From NCBI RefSeq assembly GCF_014648995.1, contig NZ_BMSE01000002.1:496001-560000 (forward strand): 64,000 bases of DNA, written 5' to 3'. Below are positions 62,278 to 64,000 of this stretch, in pieces. Numbering within the stretch: the first letter of the stretch is position 1; each line of letters starts with the position of its first letter. Under the pieces are notes generated by a model. The model was given only the letters and a program-made list of their open reading frames with translations, made no database searches and was not told the origin of the DNA. Source of the stretch: Streptomyces massasporeus. Its GTDB lineage: Bacteria; Actinomycetota; Actinomycetes; Streptomycetales; Streptomycetaceae. A program made the position numbers and the translations under genes.

Positions 62278-62745
62278 GTGAGACGAGTGCGCCCTGGGAC
62301 TCAAGTGTCCCGCGGTGGTGCCGGCTCCCGTGCGGCCGGTGAGGAGCGCGCCCTGACGAGCGTGGCGGCCGGGGACCGGTTCCAGGGCGAGGAACCCGGC
62401 GACACCCCGCGGCTGTGGCACGTCACCCTCAGCGTCTCCGGCAAGGAGGCCCCGCTCCCGGAGGTCCGGCGCGCCCTGGAGCAGCTCGCCCACGACCATC
62501 CCTTCTTCCTGACCAGCCGATACGCGGTCGACCACGCGGAGATCCGCTACTGGGAGGAGGCCCGCGACCTGCACGACGCGGCCGCCGTCGCCCTGCGCCT
62601 GTGGGGGGAGCACCGGCAGACCGCCGGGCTGCCGCCCTGGGAGATCGTCGGCCTGGAGGTCATCGACCGCGCCACGTACCACCAGCGCATCGCGGAGGGG
62701 TACGGGCCGCCCCCGGCCTCGCCCGTCGGAGTTCACCCGTTTTGA
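62278..62745 (+). CDS. hypothetical protein between proB and proA
   Basis: A 155-aa protein that I cannot assign. The N-terminal 45 residues are low in order and Arg/Gly-rich. The rest looks like one alpha-beta domain: RLWHVTLSVSGKEAPLPEVR, QLAHDHPFFLTSRYAVDHAE, IRYWEEARDLHDAAAVALRL, LPPWEIVGLEVIDR, possibly ferredoxin-like. GTG 62278 has a perfect AAAGGAGG 5 nt upstream, which settles the start. It recurs between proB and proA in streptomycetes as far as I recall. A role in proline synthesis is not implied. Confidence 0.8.
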   Translation: MRRVRPGTQVSRGGAGSRAAGEERALTSVAAGDRFQGEEPGDTPRLWHVTLSVSGKEAPLPEVRRALEQLAHDHPFFLTSRYAVDHAEIRYWEEARDLHDAAAVALRLWGEHRQTAGLPPWEIVGLEVIDRATYHQRIAEGYGPPPASPVGVHPF

Positions 62746-62817
62746 TCCGGTCCGGGAAACGTCTCGGGGTGTGAAACGCGCGATGAACGGATCCGCCGGG
62801 CGCACTACGCTTCCCTC

Positions 62818-64000
62818 ATGACCACGCTTTCGCCGTACGACTCCATGTCCCCGGTCACCGAGGCCGCCTACCGCGCCAAGGCCGCCGCCGCGACCCTCGC
62901 GCCGCTGCCCCGGGCCGAGAAGGACGACGCGCTGCTCGCCATCGCGGACGCGCTGGAGGTCCGTGCGAGCGAGATCGTCGAGGCCAACTCCAAGGATGTC
63001 GCCAAGGCCCGCGAGGCCGGCATCAGCGAGGGCATGATCGACCGGCTCACGCTCACCCCCGAGCGGATCCGCGCCATCGCCTCCGACGTGCGCGACGTGG
63101 CCGCGCTGCCCGACCCGGTCGGCGAGGTCGTCCGCGGCTCCACGTTGCCCAACGGCATCGACCTGCGCCAGGTCCGCGTGCCGCTCGGCGTCGTCGGGAT
63201 CATCTACGAGGGCCGCCCGAACGTCACCGTCGACGCCGCCGCCCTCTGCCTGAAGTCCGGCAACGCGGTCCTGCTGCGCGGCTCCTCCTCGGCGTACCAG
63301 TCGAACACCGCCCTGGTGCGCGTCCTGCGCGACGCCGTCGGCGGGGCCGGACTGCCCGCCGACGCCATCCAGCTCGTCCCCGGCGAGAGCCGCGACAGCG
63401 TGCGCGAGCTGATGCGCGCCCGCGGCCTGGTCGACGTGCTCATCCCGCGCGGCGGCGCCTCCCTGATCAACACGGTCGTCCAGGAGTCCGTCGTCCCGGT
63501 CATCGAGACCGGCACCGGCAACTGCCACGTCTACGTCGACGCGCAGGCCGACCTCGACATGGCCGTCGAGATCCTGATCAACTCCAAGGCCCAGCGGGTC
63601 GGCGTCTGCAACGCCGCCGAGACCCTGCTGGTCCACCAGGACATCGCCGCCGCGTTCCTGCCCCGCGCCCTGGACGCCCTCGCGGAGGCCGGCGTCACCG
63701 TGCACGCCGACGAGCGCGTGCAGGCCTACGCCGGGGACTCCAAGGCCACCGTCGTCGAGGCGACGGCCGAGGACTGGGAGACCGAGTACCTGTCGTACGA
63801 CATCGCCGCCGCGGTCGTGGACTCCCTGGACAAGGCCGTCGAGCACATCCGGCTGTGGACCTCCGGCCACACCGAGGCCATCGTGACGACCTCCCAGCAG
63901 GCCGCCCGCCGCTTCACCCAGCTGGTCGACTCGACCACCGTCGCCGTGAACGCCTCCACCCGCTTCACCGACGGCGGCCAGTTCGGCTTCGGCGCCGAGA
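62818..64000 (+). CDS. proA: glutamate-5-semialdehyde dehydrogenase (3' end outside window)
   Basis: The first 394 codons of an enzyme usually near 420-430 aa, which reduces glutamyl-5-phosphate in proline synthesis. The catalytic cysteine is Cys264 in [43 protein letters not shown] and the start of the final region ([14 protein letters not shown]) are typical. ATG 62818 follows a TACGCT -10 element (62806-62811) by 6 nt, so the mRNA is probably leaderless. The frame is open to the last base. Confidence 0.97.
   Translation, partial: MTTLSPYDSMSPVTEAAYRAKAAAATLAPLPRAEKDDALLAIADALEVRASEIVEANSKDVAKAREAGISEGMIDRLTLTPERIRAIASDVRDVAALPDPVGEVVRGSTLPNGIDLRQVRVPLGVVGIIYEGRPNVTVDAAALCLKSGNAVLLRGSSSAYQSNTALVRVLRDAVGGAGLPADAIQLVPGESRDSVRELMRARGLVDVLIPRGGASLINTVVQESVVPVIETGTGNCHVYVDAQADLDMAVEILINSKAQRVGVCNAAETLLVHQDIAAAFLPRALDALAEAGVTVHADERVQAYAGDSKATVVEATAEDWETEYLSYDIAAAVVDSLDKAVEHIRLWTSGHTEAIVTTSQQAARRFTQLVDSTTVAVNASTRFTDGGQFGFGAE

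Overview
The window is high-GC actinobacterial chromosome, almost certainly Streptomyces. Codon third positions are nearly all G/C, GTG starts are frequent, the rare leucine codon TTA appears in only a few genes, and the gene order tig-clpP1-clpP2-clpX-valS-folC-ndk-mreB-mreC-mreD-PBP2-rodA ... rne-rplU-rpmA-obg-proB-proA is the conserved Streptomyces core order. I read the sequence by eye. Family names are recognition from motifs and neighbours, not database hits.

Layout. 1-5.9 kb: the end of an FtsX-type ABC permease, a small HD hydrolase, an acyltransferase-3 membrane protein, a tiny membrane protein, a decayed PQQ-type beta-propeller gene and an ASCH-domain gene with a TTA codon. 5.98-16.20 kb: a complete 10.2-kb integrative and conjugative element of the AICE (pSAM2/SLP1-like) class, inserted in the 3' part of a tRNA-Gly(UCC) gene and bounded by 49-bp identical att repeats. 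It carries cargo (an Imm10-like protein, an unknown 83-aa protein and a long nested hairpin), a GntR-NUDIX fusion regulator, an XRE-TPR regulator, a promoter with two identical palindromic operators, the FtsK-like transfer gene (TTA codon at position 82), Spd-type spread genes, a RepSA-like rolling-circle initiator, Xis and a tyrosine integrase. 16.2-27.6 kb: tRNA-Gly, tRNA-Pro, trigger factor, the ClpP1P2/ClpX protease with a ClgR-like box before clpX, valS, folC and ndk. 27.6-34.3 kb: the mre elongation/sporulation wall-synthesis cluster.

34.3-49.2 kb: a CYTH-CHAD protein, a B12/radical-SAM protein and its separate DUF2344 partner, a DUF2975-XRE pair, a frameshifted GNAT gene, an unusual membrane protein built from LTPVG repeats, a very large RNase E/G with Arg-rich and histone-H1-like low-complexity arms, then L21, L27 and Obg. 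49.3-52.6 kb: a secreted FG-GAP protein and a Tat-exported PhoD phosphatase. 53-60.6 kb: a wall polyol-phosphate (teichoic-acid-like) cluster with a fused CDP-ribitol-type synthase, two paralogous polymerases and a GT2 glycosyltransferase. Two different short tandem-repeat arrays flank the reverse-oriented polymerase. 61-64 kb: proB, a small unknown gene and the start of proA, which runs off the window.

How it fits together. Outside the AICE the window is mostly housekeeping: protein folding and degradation, cell-wall elongation, RNA turnover and ribosome biogenesis. The AICE is the main accessory system and looks intact and potentially mobile. The points I find most worth following are its one-protein GntR-NUDIX control module with a matching pair of operators, the TTA codon in its transfer gene, the nested hairpin in its cargo region, the LTPVG-repeat membrane protein, and the twin tandem arrays around the second wall polymerase.
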